Shown here piece after piece: positions 13,041 to 26,594 of a stretch of DNA of 64,000 nucleotides. Within the stretch, counting starts at the first letter, position 1; each line of letters starts with the position of its first letter. The translations under genes and the position numbers were made by a program. The DNA is from Hyalella azteca (taxonomy: Eukaryota > Arthropoda > Malacostraca > Amphipoda > Hyalellidae): the NCBI RefSeq assembly GCF_000764305.2, contig NW_025934863.1, positions 273,397 through 337,396 of the forward strand, given 5' to 3'. The notes below the pieces were generated by a model that was given only the letters and a program-made list of their open reading frames with translations, was not told the origin of the DNA and made no database searches.

Positions 13041-13522
13041 CATGATGGCAGATATTCCTTACATGATCTTGCATGATGGCAGATCTTTCTTACATGATGC
13101 AGCATGATGGCAGCTCGTCCTTACATGTCTGTGCATGATGGCAGCTCATACTTACATGATCCTGCATGATGGCAGATCTTCCTTACATGATGCAGCATGA
13201 TGGCAGCTCTTCTTCACATGACTCTGCATGATGGCAGCTCTTCTTCACATGACTCTGCATGATGGCAGCTCGTCCTTATATGTCTCTGTATGATGGCAGA
13301 TATTTCTTACATGACTCTGCATGATGGCAGCTCGTCCTTACATGATACTACATGATGGCAGCTCGTCCTTACATGACTCTGCATGATGGCAGCTCATCTT
13401 CACATGACTCTGCATGATGGCAGCTCGTCCTTACATGATCCTACATGATGGCAGCTCTTCCTTGCATGATCCTACATGATGGCAGCTCGTCCTGACATGA
13501 CTCTGCATGATGGCAGCCTGCC
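13041..13522. repeat. 31-bp minisatellite, 16 units in perfect register
   Basis: CATGATGGCAG (TATGATGGCAG in the ninth unit) starts at 13041 and then every 31 bp to 13506, without a single indel. The unit continues CTCGTCCTTACATGACTCTG with substitutions in the second half (CTCTTCTTCACATGACTCTG, ATCTTCCTTACATGATGCAG). The core ATGATGGCAG is nearly invariant while the rest varies. Confidence 0.95.
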
Positions 13523-14654
13523 TTTTCATGTCGAGAGCTTGTTTCATCATGTATGACATCAATCAAGGCGGGTCGCATGAAGCTCCTCATTAGCGAGCCA
13601 CTGAAAAACCAAATCTTCTGAGCAGTCCTGACTCTAAAGGAGTTCATCATGCAATACAAACGCAAGGTATTCACAAGAAGATAAAAATATTCGAGAGCAA
13701 ATCATTAAAGTCGGCACGCGTCTCATCGAAGACTCTAATTAACTGCGACGACGGGACCATGAATACCGGACTGCATGACGCACTCCGGCGAAAGACAGAA
13801 TACGCTTGCAAAAAATTACGCAAATTGGTATCCTGCTCACAACTGCATACTTTAATTTTATGTATATATGTATAAGTTTTATGCCACTAATTGCTTGCCA
13901 CTATGCCAACAGGAATTATCTCTTAATATTTTCCATGGAATCAAGATCACATAAGTAATCGAAACAACACATTTATTTAGAAGCGAGGTTTCTAAAAAAT
14001 TATATAATTATGTTGTTTTTTCAGCGTTGATGAATAAGTTGCTGCAGCCAGAAATAAGTATATAGCGGGCGCGATATATATCGCTGGCTCCCAGCTTTTC
14101 CTGAGACAAAGTGGTGAATATTAATATTAGTAGATTTTTGTGATTAATTATTTCTAACCGATTCTCTTACAACCGAACAATAGAGTAAACAAATTCAAAC
14201 CCATGACACACCGATCATTGAGAGACCAGACTATTCATATTTACTTAGAAGGCGAAACTCTGACGTAAAAGAAAAAGCGTTGGTTTCAGATTGACATATT
14301 TTTTGACATATTGACATATTTTGAAAGGTCAAACTCAAACTTGAGAGCTGATTCATGTTTTAAACTACTGACCTGAATTACTGGACCATTCTGACTGAAT
14401 ACAGTCGTTGGCTCTTATTCTGTTGGTTTGGATGTCCTTTTCATGAGAGGAACTTCGTCTTCGCTTGACTGACTGCAACGATTTTATCTTAAGTTCATGA
14501 TTTTCTGTCTGAAAGCCGCAGACCTCTCATGACCTGATAGAGTTTCTCTAATTAGTCCTGCTCTTTATTGAGAACTCTTTCAAGAAGTCTCCTGATATGT
14601 GATCAGTCGAGCTTAATGGATGGCCATAACTCCATAGCAAAGGACTTCCTAGCT
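13523..14654. other. Noncoding, nothing recognised
   Basis: It contains a GC-richer patch at 13705-13800. No exon was seen. Confidence 0.45.
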
Positions 14655-14965
14655 GTAAGAAGCTTCATGGAAGCCATGTTTTTGAAAGATTACTTATGAT
14701 ATTCGGCTGATAGAGTTTCTAAAATGGCGAGTTTGGGATATAAAAATAATATAAATGGAGAGTGGTGTTGTAGCTCTAATTTTAAATAAAAAATGCTAAG
14801 GAATTTATATGATATAAAAAACTTCATGGAAACCATGTTTTTGAAGAATTACCTTATACATTGTTCGGATGATAGAGTTAATAAAATAGTAAGTTTGGAA
14901 TATAAAACAGTATAAATATAGACTGGTGTTATGGCTCTAACTTTAAATAAAAATGCAATGGAAAG
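14655..14965. repeat. Two-copy ~159-bp tandem duplication
   Basis: CTTCATGGAAGCCATGTTTT near 14662 recurs as CTTCATGGAAACCATGTTTT near 14821, followed in both by GATAGAGTT, AGTTTGG(G/A)ATATAAAA, TGGTGTT and AAATAAAAA blocks. Confidence 0.88.
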
Positions 14966-17900
14966 ACAGTTAATGAGATCGATCGAGTCCAACCAACATA
15001 AAAAGCTTAGCAAAGGTCACATCATTGTTCGACTAAAATGACGTAGAGAAACATTTCCTCCTAACAAGGCACTCTACCTTGTTCCTCAAAAAGAAACTCA
15101 AAAACCTGCTAAACTCTGGAAATAGCGGAAATGAAGCATAAATCTCTTCCGACGTTGCCTAGTCAGCATTTAGACATCTTTTCTACATCCCACGTAAGGT
15201 ACGTAGTTTTCCTTTTTTCCGCGCATCATTGATCCTTAATTCTTCTTTGAGGCAATGAATAATCGAATAGTCTGACTTTCTTTTTCTTTGTTTTCTATGG
15301 CTTCATATTCATTCAGGTCCGGGCGAAGAGAGACGCGTCTATCTTTGATTTAATTTTGTCCAATAAATATAATTCAGTAGCCATCATCCACATTAACTCG
15401 AAGGACCATGTAATTCATGCATAAAATAAAGCTTGGTAGCGCGGTCCTTGAATCCATTGTTGATGCGATTCAAATAAAAGAAGACGAGGATTCGTGAGAT
15501 CAGCTCGTCAATTACTGAAAGATCCATTAAATCTCTCGAGAAAGATCAGTGGTGGTGACGACGTGCGCCGGAAGCGTCTGAAAGAGACACAATAAAATAT
15601 GTATTGGTCATCCGACAGATAGATCACGCCAGCGGGGGTCGAGATTCCCATAAAAATGTTAAAGAATCCATCGCTCAGCGGCCACCGGGGGTGCTATTGA
15701 CGGTCCGAGCAATTTATGGGATTTACATTCAGGTTTAAATCTTAACCTGGTGTTGAGTCATGAGCTCCGAGATTATATTTATCAGCGGAGAGATGCTCGC
15801 AAGTTTACTGAGTATTGAGAAAGGGTGTCGAATACGCTCAATATTTGAAAGTTTTTCGATTCTTGTGTGGAAATAGAAATTTGTTGCTACGCTTGATTTG
15901 CAGACTGCGTATATTTTTGAAAAATTTGCTTGCTAAAGTTGAAATTAGAACCATCGACGTAAAATCCAGAGAACACTTGTCGAGCTGATCGCCTAAAGTG
16001 TTCATCCGAAAATAAGTCCCAAGTGCATATGAAATGTAGTCAATTAGTTACGTGGAACATTCAGTTGAACGGAGAAACAAATAAAAATCAAACAAAAATA
16101 TATGCATGGCATTTGAAATGAAATTCTCAAGAACCGAACATCAAATGTTTTCACTTATTTAAAGGAAGTTCTTCACGCATGCGCGCTCGTATGCGCCATT
16201 ATCGGGGTCGGCCAGGGGCGCTAAACGACGCGCATTGTTCGGACAGGAAGGCCGTGAGGTCCGTTGCGCAGGGGACATTAAATTTAGCATAATATTTCGT
16301 GCATTAAGGGAGTTTTTTCACGGCAAAGTGCCTCCATGACAGCGGGCGATCACAGTCAGATTTGTGACTGCCGGTCGGTATGCGTCTAGCCATCGGGATC
16401 TCAGTAGACCCTTTCAAAGCGCCGAAAAACATTCCCAGGCTTCTCAAAAGGAATGAAAAAAAGCCCAGCTGAAAGCGGCAAAAAACTTTTGATCGCAATT
16501 GCAGGAAGTTCCGAAGAGTGAGAGAAAAATTGTCCGTTTCCGAGAACGCTTTCAATACGAGGCCCATCTGCAAGTCAGAGAATGCGTCTGTTGAAATGAC
16601 CGTCTCTTAGGCCTGTTTTATTCGCTCGGCCAATTTAAATTATAAACAAATAATAACAAACTGGCCAATGTATTCAAAAATAATATAGTTATATTCATGA
16701 AGCCTCAGGTAGCAAGATGACAGTGGTCTTCAGCATTGGAAATTTGACTTAAAATTGGAATCCAAATTCTGACGCACAAGCAGAAAACGAGAAAAGTAAT
16801 TAAAAAGATTCGGTATAATTTGGATTAATTCCAACTAAAACATAAACAAAAATTCGTCATATTCAATAGAATTCAAAATTAGAGTAATATAAATAAGTGA
16901 GCGATGCTACAAATGAGAGCAAATTACATCCTGTCGCCACCAAACTATGTTATCAAAGATTCACGTGGAAATGCAAGTAGAGTCGCAATCTTCGGGAAAA
17001 CGCACGTGCCGTTAATTGACTACTTATGTCCTTCCACGAGGAGCAACACGTGCAACACAAGATAAAGGCACGAGATTCCAAATTAGGGAGAATTATCTCG
17101 CCGGCCGCATGAAAGATAAAAGAAATACATCCCCCGAAGATACGTCGATAGATCCTTATCATGAACCATACTAGCGAACGAACACGTTATAAACAAAGCC
17201 ATAATTACTTGCCATCAAAAATCAGAAATATAAAAATCAGAATATTTAAAACAATATAAAATAATAAAATAATATAGAAAACTGGTGTCTAGGTTTAAAA
17301 TGAACAACTTTTAGAATGATCTAAAAACTAAGCATATACCTTCAGTGACATGAACACACATTAGGAAATTTAGTTCCTATTTTCGTGTAAGTGCAATCAA
17401 AATTCTTGGTAATACCGCAGGCAAACTCACCAACTTGTCCACGGGAGTTGACACATCTTGATCTCGTCTCACCTTATTTGCTCAGAAGAAATACATTTAT
17501 TCTCTCGGTCTGAGACATTCGTTCAACATCAAAGCTCGGGTCACTCGATAAATATTGATGAAGGATTTTCTGCTTGTCCGATCACACGCCAGAAATTGAC
17601 GAAAGTCGGCCCTAAGAAAAATAAAGCTAAGATTATTTTTCTTTGATGTCAAGTGCCCATCGGGAGGCCTACTCGCAACTGAACAAACTCATCCCGATGC
17701 ATTTGTTGAGATGTCGCTGTATTCTTCATTATAATTCATGTCATCTTGCTGGAAATTCCATTTTTCGGATCAAAGACCATCATGCGGAATTGAGGCTGGA
17801 AGCCATATTTTATTTGGGCGTGATTGCTACATAATGGGATTGTTTGACGCGTGAAGCGATTACAATGCATTTAAATTCGGTATTTAGCTATTCATTTACT

Positions 17901-18511
17901 TAGAAATTTAAATTTACTCGCCAAAATAATCTGTGCAACATTCTCAATGTCGTTATATAAGAATTAAATTAATTTAAATAGTAGCAAACGTTAAAATAGC
18001 TTTCAAATTAATCAATCGTTTGCAAATTACTACTTGTGATAATAAAACCTCAATCAACGGTTACGTTAACTTGTAACTTCATCTATCTCATAGCCTTCAA
18101 ACGTTCCAAAAAGAACAGACGTTAACAAAACAACACGCATTATCACAATAAAAATAAGCCCATAAAAAGAATCAGTTCACATGGCGAGAATTAAAGACAA
18201 AGCGAGATGACTTATCCCTCAGTATTTCCCTCAGCACCGGAAGTCGTATTTTAAGGCCTGCAGATGGATTACGTCGTACATCAACAGCTGGTACGAGAGA
18301 CCCACACTCTAGCACTTATGTTTTGTGAAGTCGAGCCTACTTTTTTTTAAACTACAAAACAATAGTTTCTCTATTTACACTTAATCTTGAGCACAACAAT
18401 GATTTATCTAATTTAATGGAATTTATGATCAGACTTTGTTTCAAACATAACATTAACCGACATCTTGAGGCAGCCTATAGAAGCGTGTTCTGAATTATAT
18501 TATTCTTTTAT
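14966..18511. other. Noncoding with GC-richer islands at 15300-15780 and 16160-16600
   Basis: No recognisable exon. The islands contain blocks such as AGCGGCCACCGGGGGTGC (15678) and GGTCGGCCAGGGGCGC (16206). They could be conserved noncoding elements, which only comparison could show. Confidence 0.4.
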
Positions 18512-18512
18512 T

Positions 18513-18514
18513 AA

Positions 18515-18570
<56 letters not shown>

Positions 18571-18620
18571 TTATCATTATTAACATCATTATTATTATTA
18601 ATTATTATTATTCTACCTTA
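18513..18620. repeat. (ATT)n microsatellite
   Basis: Long ATT run with a few interruptions (TTT, CATT, AACATC). The resulting poly-isoleucine frame is not a gene. Confidence 0.95.
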
Positions 18621-18879
18621 AATTTTTATATATGCATAAAAACCTAAAATGGCTGCAGACAAAAATGTAAATCGTACTCATTAAATTAATAAAGTATGAT
18701 TTTTATGAATGCCATATCTTGCCTCAAGCTGCATTCAAATTCATAAACATGAATATTCTATTGAAGGAATTTTCCTCACATGAAATAACTTTAATTATTC
18801 GTCTCAACTTAATTTTAAATTTTTATTCCCACCTTCTATTCGTTTTTACCTCCTTTTCACCGTTTTTATCCACTCCTCT

Positions 18880-19190
18880 CCGCATACTTTCTCTTCCGCC
18901 ACCATTCCTCCACCGCATCCTTCCATTCCTCCTATACCATTACCAGTTCCCCAACACTACCCTCTATTGAACCAATACCTCCACCATTCCTCCACCGCAT
19001 CCTTTCATTCCTCCATTACTATTACCAGTTCCCCAACACTACCTCATTCCTCCTATGAAATTTCCAGCCCCCAACAATACCCTCTATTGCACCAATACCT
19101 CCACCATTCCTTCTCTACCATTACCAGTTCCCCCAACATTACACTCTATTGCAACTATACCTCCACCATTTCTCCACCTTCACCACTCAC
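18880..19190. repeat. ~82-bp CT-rich tandem repeats, three copies
   Basis: CCACCATTCCTCCACCGCATC starts at 18899 and 18981, and CCACCATTCCTTCTC at 19101. Each is followed by TACCATTACCAGTTCCCC, ACACTACC and CTCTATTG-ACCAATACCT. The + strand is almost purine-free in places. Confidence 0.85.
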
Positions 19191-19328
19191 GAGAGCAGTT
19201 GGTGTTCGCAGTCATTAAAAGCATCCGAAGAGCCTGGGGAGCCGTAAAACTTCTTGTAGTGAGCCGCTACAGCAGCCTACATCTCAGCGGCTTCTACACC
19301 AAATAACAGCAACAACATCAGTAACAAG

Positions 19329-19518
19329 AAAAAATATAGCTCAGTACTCACTGCAGTGAGTGACAGAGAGCGCATTTTCTCGTCGACGAAAACGTGAAAT
19401 CACAGACGGACAGACAGACAGACGGACGGACGGACAGACGGACAGACGGACATGGCGAGCACAATAGTGGATTTTTTCCATACATGTGATTTCCATACAT
19501 GAGAAAATGCGCTAAAAA
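19329..19518 (+). mobile_element. MITE-like element, GACA/GACG family, copy 1
   Basis: The order is AAAAAATATAGCTCAGTACT, the 16-bp palindrome ACTCACTGCAGTGAGT, left inverted repeat GCGCATTTTCTC, GACGAAAACGTGAAATCAC, a (GACA/GACG)n tract, ATGGCGAGCACAATAGTG, then right inverted repeat GAGAAAATGCGC and TAAAAA. Two more copies occur in this window. It has no coding capacity. Confidence 0.88.
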
Positions 19519-22244
19519 CGGAGCCAGAAGTTATGACAACAGTAAAGGCAGGAACAACAGTAACGGTAAAACAATAAGTGACAATAGTATCAATAATACA
19601 GACCGAAATTGTCTATATGTGTTAGTACAAGACGAACGAGATTAGAAACCATCGCAAAACGATATCACTATAGTGTTCACAAGAAAAACGATGGTTTTTA
19701 TTCAATCATTCACAAATGAATATTTAAGCAGAAATGAATAATAAGCTCAGATTTGAAAAGCAGGTAAAGAAGTGTAACAAAAAACAAAGTGCACTACAGC
19801 AGCGTAAGAATAATAATCGACATTAAAAATATTAATTAATGATATTAGAAATTTTTCTAACTCGCTTATATGCGGCGATGTCCAAATCTTCCATTGTGGG
19901 TGTATTAAATTCTTGTCTTAACATTACATTCATGTTCAAAGTGTTCGGCACGGTTATCATGTTAGCAATCGTTGGTGCTCATTGCACTAGCAGCAGCAGA
20001 TTCACATTTCCAATCCGGATTTGTAAACAATAAGAAACCGTAACGTACTCGACTTGACATTTTGAGTGGAAAATAGAGCGAAACTTTTCACTCACAGTAG
20101 TAAAACAGTTACTTTTATAAGAAACCTGAAATATTTACTATCAATAAACTATAACTATCGAATACTTTCAATCGATATGATTTCTTGACGTCTTCCTTAA
20201 TTTTCACAACCTGTAACAATGTCAAACAAACAAATGCGATTTTTTACATGAATCAATTAATAAATTCAGTGAAGAATATTGATAATTATTTTCCAGAAGA
20301 TTCATGAAAATAATTCCCTCTTTGCTAAATAAATACTAAATCTTGCATCAAGTATGTATATACTTATTCCTTGGTATATAAAACTAGAAAATCCATGTCA
20401 GACGCCAGCCGAATTTCCCAAGAAGAAACAAAGGAGCTCGCGCCACACACCCGGTCGTTAAACTAATTTTTCTGAAATAAAAACCAGAGTGCCACACATT
20501 TTTCTAAAAATTCTTTAATTAATAGAAGACAAAAAAACATTTCGCTTGAGAGAGTTGGAACTTTCATGATCGCATGACTGAACTTTACAGCTTTTTTATG
20601 AAGGACTCTAACTATGTGTTCTTAATTTCAGAGAAAAATACAAAAATACTCTACGTTCATTCCACTTTGCAAATGATAAAACACGTCAAGTAATGTCTTG
20701 GTAAGACTAATAAAAGAAGAGGAGCTTTCCAAAAAAATTTATTCCAGAGCAACGAAGAAAGTACACTCGTCTCTCTTAAGTCCAGCGGCACAGGCGCCGG
20801 ATTAAAATCTTTAAAACAAACGCTGTCTCACATTATTATATTTACCAAGCAATAACATCAGTACCAGCGGTGGAGTTCACGCCAAGCAAGATGACCCAAC
20901 AGGGAATTTGTTATATAAACACGATAAATTTCAACTCACGACATCCGAATGACGAAAAATTGCTGGTTCAACACAGATGTAAATAAACTGGTCATAGAAC
21001 TGTACTCACTACAAGGCATGGAGTTCTGTTGTAAAATTGGCATTAATTGAATAACATATGATTGTATATCAGGTATAATTGAATTGCATAATTAGATTTA
21101 AAAGGTTATGAGAACATAAAATTTGAAAAGATACAAGTATTTTCCGATCTATAAAAATGCATGCTGAAAATAATTCAATATCTGAACGGCAATAATAATA
21201 TTGGAAGAGGAAGGCTTTAAAGAAAGAAACAATAATGTATTAAAAACGTAAATTTAACGACATGTACAGTATATTGAATTTTCGAAATTGCTTTCGATAA
21301 AAAAATGGTTCAATATAATTCTTGTTTTTTTCCGTCACCATTTTTTTCCGTCACCATTTCCGTCACCATTTATTTCAACCATTAATCAACCTCGTCTGCC
21401 GTTTCATTATTTCACTAAACTTACGAACTAATTTCAAAATATCAAACTGAAATTTAGTCTTCAGCTGGAAAAATAAAATCCCGGCGTCTGCACGGCGAAA
21501 GACAATAAAGAAGGATTTAGCTTTAAACTTAGAGATAAAAAGACGCATTTTAAATGCTTCGAGAGCATCAAATGCTGACGGTTAGAAGACCTTGCGATGT
21601 CCCTTTTAAAAGCGATCATTAAAGCGACTATCAAAGTTGACATTAAATGCAGTGAACGACCTGTCAATACCAGGGATGAGACCAGGCCTCCTGCCATTGG
21701 TCTAACTTGTGGTATTTTTTGCGTCCCGTTTTGGGTGTTTCTATTCTATTTCTAATGGCTTTTAACTAATTATTTCAACTCTACGAGCCTTATTGAATCT
21801 TAATATATACGTCTATTTCATCCTATATATTAAATAAAATACTCCGAAGTTTAAGCAAAGAGTATAAGCGCATACAACTTTTACGACACAGCAGACTTTA
21901 AAATGAAATTGTATAAAAATTTGTGTTTAAGTAGTTAACTAAATGCTCGATCTATTATCCGGAGATTTTATATTTTCCTAATTCAGTGCCTCATTTAAAA
22001 GTCTCAAATGCATATCCTTGAAATGTTTGCCACGTAACCTTTAAAAAACAATGGATTCTATTCATGTCAAGCCGCCGTACCTGAAATCGAAGTTAACTAG
22101 CTAATTAATATTATTGAACTTCAAATTAAGTAAATAATTAGCCATAGCCAAGATTCATATCACCGGTAGTTTTGCAGACACGGGCGAGTGAAGTTTCGGC
22201 TACGGTACAACAATGCTAAGAGCAACGTAGATGGCAGTGATATA
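19519..22244. other. Noncoding, nothing recognised
   Basis: AT-rich; short repeats of CCGTCACCATTT at 21333-21372. No exon was seen. Confidence 0.5.
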
Positions 22245-22448
22245 AACAGCGTTGCGAACAGCGTTACGGAGGACGCTATCAACAACTTTTGCGCAACAGC
22301 GCTACGAGCAATGTTACGGACAACGTTACGAACAACGTTAAGCGGCAGTGAACGTTACGACAGGACAACGTTACGAAAAACGTTACGGACAACGTTACGC
22401 CACAGTGCTACGTACAACGTTACGAACAACGTTACGGAGCAGCGTTAA
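22245..22448. repeat. 12-bp tandem repeats based on ACAACGTTACGA
   Basis: Variants of AACGTTACG(A/G)AC repeat with substitutions and short interruptions (GGCAGTG, CACAGTGCT). It is CpG-rich compared with its surroundings. Confidence 0.85.
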
Positions 22449-25400
22449 GATGCACTCGCGCGTGCGTACGTTGTACCACGAACCAGACACACGGTAGCTC
22501 TGGTACCAGCATTGCTATGATATCATGAAACTGGAGAGAAGCAAACAAGAAACATTAATAGAAGTAATACGAGTAAACAAACTTCGTACTTCGCACGTCA
22601 ATCATCACGAATTATATCATCTTGTGAGCTCGAAATCATTATCCAATGGATAGACACGACTTCGTTAAATTTTACCTGCAGTATAATTTCAATAAACAAT
22701 AATCATTTGCAAAAATGTGTGAAAAACGTCGTAGAAACCGCTAACTTGAGCATTTTTTGTTTCACTGTGAGAAACTTGAGGATTTTTGGCTGACTAGGAA
22801 ATCGATTCATAAGTGACGTTATTCATGAAGATCTAAACAATCAATAAAGAAGGTGCATAGGTGATCACATGCGAAATTATTCTGGCGAAGGTTCAAAGAC
22901 ACAAATTAGTTGCCAGGAGACCCAGATGTCATAAATTACCTTCGAACAGCACGCTAAAAACTAAGTTAAAAATTTTTTCCCCGTTTGTTGGACCAATGTG
23001 TAGGAATAAGTTCAGGGAGCAGTAAAAGCAACTTCCATATACACGCAAAATATCCACATTGGCCGCCATGCAGCAGGTCTGGCAGAAGCAAAGATCAGGC
23101 TTACGAGCTTCCTAATCGAGCAATCCACTTAGGACGCTTCCATCAAATCGTCAGAGACGATCGTAAACCCGAATCGAGTCCACCAATCGACCCTTAAGAA
23201 AGCTCGCACAAAGGCACAGATGCTCCACCAGTCGTACTCTTACGCGCTACAAAACTCCTCCGTCTCGGCCGTACCTTTACTACATGTCTAATGCTCCAGC
23301 TGCTCGATTCATGCTACGGGTGATACAAATAAACTGGTTGGGGGAGTTCGCTAAAACCCGCTCAAAACGTCGCGTTTCAGAACATGGGAAGAAATTATGA
23401 GAAAAATGCAGCACCTGTTTAGCGTTAGATTTGTAATGTACGATCTGAGGTCAAACTTGCTACAAACTGTCGAGAAATTTAGGTCCACATGCACTCGCTC
23501 ATACGTTTATAAGTTTCGTAATGGTATGTCCGTGTGGTGAGGCAGAAGCGCCATCAGTTCATTTGCTAAGCGTAATTTTCTTTCAACTTTTATTCAGAGT
23601 GGGATATATCACTGAATTTACAGATGGAGAAATCCGCTCTATTGGCGGTGCTTCAATATTATTAATATTCACCAAAGAATATTTAACAGTGGCCAAGATT
23701 TAGCAAATAACCGCTCTACCTAGCCTTTAAGTTATGTTTATTTTGAAATTTATTCTATATTTTTCTGCACTAATAACATCGTAAATTATATTATTCGGTG
23801 TACGAACTTTAAAATCTCATCAACACTACCGTGTTTTTTCTCCAGCGAGGTCGCTAAAAATTTTCGTTTCCAGCCTTCGCTATGTGTTAAATGTGATATA
23901 TGATACTATATGATGCAGTTTTGAGCAACATAGTTTATTGAAGCCTTAATTCACTGCCCTGTGGCATTAATATATACCGTCCTATATACTGTGCACATTT
24001 CATGGCCAATTTCTTGATTCATATGAATGATATCCTGAATACTGACTGTCAAATGGGAGTTAAATGAGATTAAAAGGCAAGGACATTGAAAATGGGAGAT
24101 GCATCATTAACCTTCCCAGCAGCTTCAAAATAGCGTTAAAAATTGTAATTGTTAATAGATAATTTTGTGGTTACTTCTGAACATATAACGAATTTCATAG
24201 GCAATCATTCGATTTTCAACCTCCCTTGTAACTTAGATTTAACGCGATGGTAATGAATGAATTTATTTGTAATAAAAACAAGAAAAAAAACAAATAAAAA
24301 ATTATATTTGCAAAGACCAAAGGCAAATTATATAATATACTTGTGCCTTTTAAATTCATTTTCATCTGAAGACCTCGTACGTTTAACCTTATTTCTCTAC
24401 AGACCAAATTGCACTATTTCACCCGTAAAAGTTAATTCCAGCTTTACAGCTATATAACAATTGATGCACCAAAACTCGCAAATATGCTTCAGGATAAAGC
24501 ATTTCAGAAAATATTACACTGAACAACCCGTATGTCACGTAAACTCAACTAAATTTCGGATGTATCTTCATCACTCAGAAAATTCCAGCCGAAATAGAAA
24601 AAATATCACTCGTCTCGTCTGTGCAATGTGTCGGAATAAAATATTTCCATGTTCGCCATCCCTGCTGTGTTTCGTGTCAAGTCTCATCAGGCACGTCAGT
24701 TCTATACGCAATTTGTTGCAAGTTTACGCTTCTTATTAAAGCTTTCTTTGTGTTACGCAGCACACAAACATCCTCGATACTCGGCATGGTCGGCAGCCGA
24801 AATAATAGAAGTATTGCGGGTCCAAGGTACAAGGAAATAAATATCTTGTCTTGAGTAGGTGTGCGCGATTGTCTGTCGTTGATGTCGGCTGTCCGGCTGT
24901 AACATGTACGAATTTTGAGGTTGTTTATTATATATGTTTTTATGAAAGGCCATAGAGTGTATAGGTTGATTCTAATTATGGTATGTGGTATGAGGACGGT
25001 TATTTTATTATGTGCATAGTGTAAGAGGGGCGGATGTGCATATTGGGAGGCTGATTCTTGTGCATAGTTAAACGATTAACGAAAAAATTTACTGTAATCG
25101 GACAACCTTAATAAACCTGACCCGCTACAGAGCGAACATAAAACATTGTGTCATCTGTCACATCGTTGCGGCTCAGTGCAAATCAACGTTATTTAAGAAA
25201 ATGACAAAAACAATAAAAAACGCCCATATTTATCTGTAATGCAATATGTAAGAATAATTCTTATTTGGACAATTGCACCGTCACTTGCTGCCTTTCCCAA
25301 ATTTGAGCTACTGAAAAAATCAAGATTGAAAAAGGAACAAACTTACCGAAAATAAAACGCATATTCATCAAAATAATTATAATTGGCTGACGCCATATCT

Positions 25401-25889
25401 ACGGAGCGATCGTAGCATCACGTGCGTCCTTCCTCGCAGATACAGAAGCAGAATTAATCAAGAAACAGATTTTAAGAATTAAAAACAGATAATTATAACG
25501 TTAATAACTTTGAGAAACAGAATTAATCAAGATTACTGATGAGAAAATACATAGCTAAAACAAAACGCCTATTTATTAATAATAACATTATTTACAGAGA
25601 CCAAAATCCGCGGAGCGATTGTAGCATCACATGCCACCTTTCCCAACTCCCACGCGAGCCAATAACCACACGGCAATCACAGACCACAAACTAGACCAGA
25701 TCCCTTCACGCGCCCCCCTTAATATTTTCCAGATAATTTTACAACCACCGTAGCACGAGAGTTCATCAGCAACACAGCTTGGTGCTGCTTGTAGATTGTC
25801 TCAGCCTGGCACTGCAATCTCGTATGAAAGTATCAAGTGCATGGAAAAAGAAACTGAACTATTAACAGTATAGAAAGGCGAACTCGATA
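22449..25889. other. Noncoding, nothing recognised
   Basis: Short random-looking frames only. Around 25230-25640 related phrases (AAAACGC-TATTTAT, GGAGCGAT-GTAGCATCAC) recur, a probable decayed repeat. Confidence 0.45.
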
Positions 25890-26060
25890 ATCAACAGTAT
25901 ATAGGGAGAGGAGGTCAACAGTCAATAGTATACCGAGAAAGTGTAAACGATCAAGAGTAAAATGAGAGAGACTCAATAGCCAACAGCATAAAAAATTAAC
26001 AATCAACAGCATAGAAAGAGGGTGTCAAATGTCAGGAACAATAAGAGAAGGAATGAAAAC
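25890..26060. repeat. Degenerate repeats based on ATCAACAGTATAGAAAG
   Basis: Six or more diverged copies (AACAGTATAGAAAGG, ATCAACAGTATATAGGG, GTCAATAGTATACCGAG, ATCAACAGCATAGAAAG) at irregular ~35-45 bp spacing. Confidence 0.65.
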
Positions 26061-26321
26061 TCAATAATACAGTTAGAATGAAAATTTTTTCTAGCTGTTA
26101 CGTTTACTTTATTGTATAAGCTTAATGTAACTTACCGTAGCTTGTCAACTTAATGTAAAGAATGATCGTGACGAGGCTCACAAAGTTGAATGTGAGTTTG
26201 AAGTGATCTTCTAACCTAAAAAGTAATGAACGAGAAATAGCTCCATTTGACCTCAGTTGCAAGAGAAAATGTAAGTATCCCTGAATGATGGGATAAATAT
26301 AAATAAAATTTAAATAAAAAT

Positions 26322-26594
26322 AACGCAACATTTCAGTCTTTCGCTCAAGTTTCGTATACAAATTTCGCTTCACTGGATATGGAAAAATAATTTTCCAACA
26401 TGCATAAATAATTAGAGATTCGCAAAAAATAACGCTCACGAAAATCTATCTTCGTGCCAACGCAACATTTCAGTCTTTCACTCAAGTTGCGTAAAAAAAT
26501 TTCACTTCACGGGATAAGAAAAATAATTACAACATATACAAACATTTAGAGATTTTTAAAAAAAGTATCGCCTACGAAAATCTATCTTCGTGCG
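26322..26594. repeat. Two-copy 137-bp tandem duplication
   Basis: AACGCAACATTTCAGTCTTT starts at 26322 and 26459. Both copies end with CGAAAATCTATCTTCGTGC. They have diverged by substitutions and small deletions. Confidence 0.92.

Noticed and set aside
11859..13522. CRISPR-like appearance of regular repeats
   Set aside because: Units are contiguous with no unique spacers, in eukaryotic DNA with introns and no cas genes. They are minisatellites.
18465..18647. Poly-isoleucine open frame
   Set aside because: It is an (ATT)n microsatellite.
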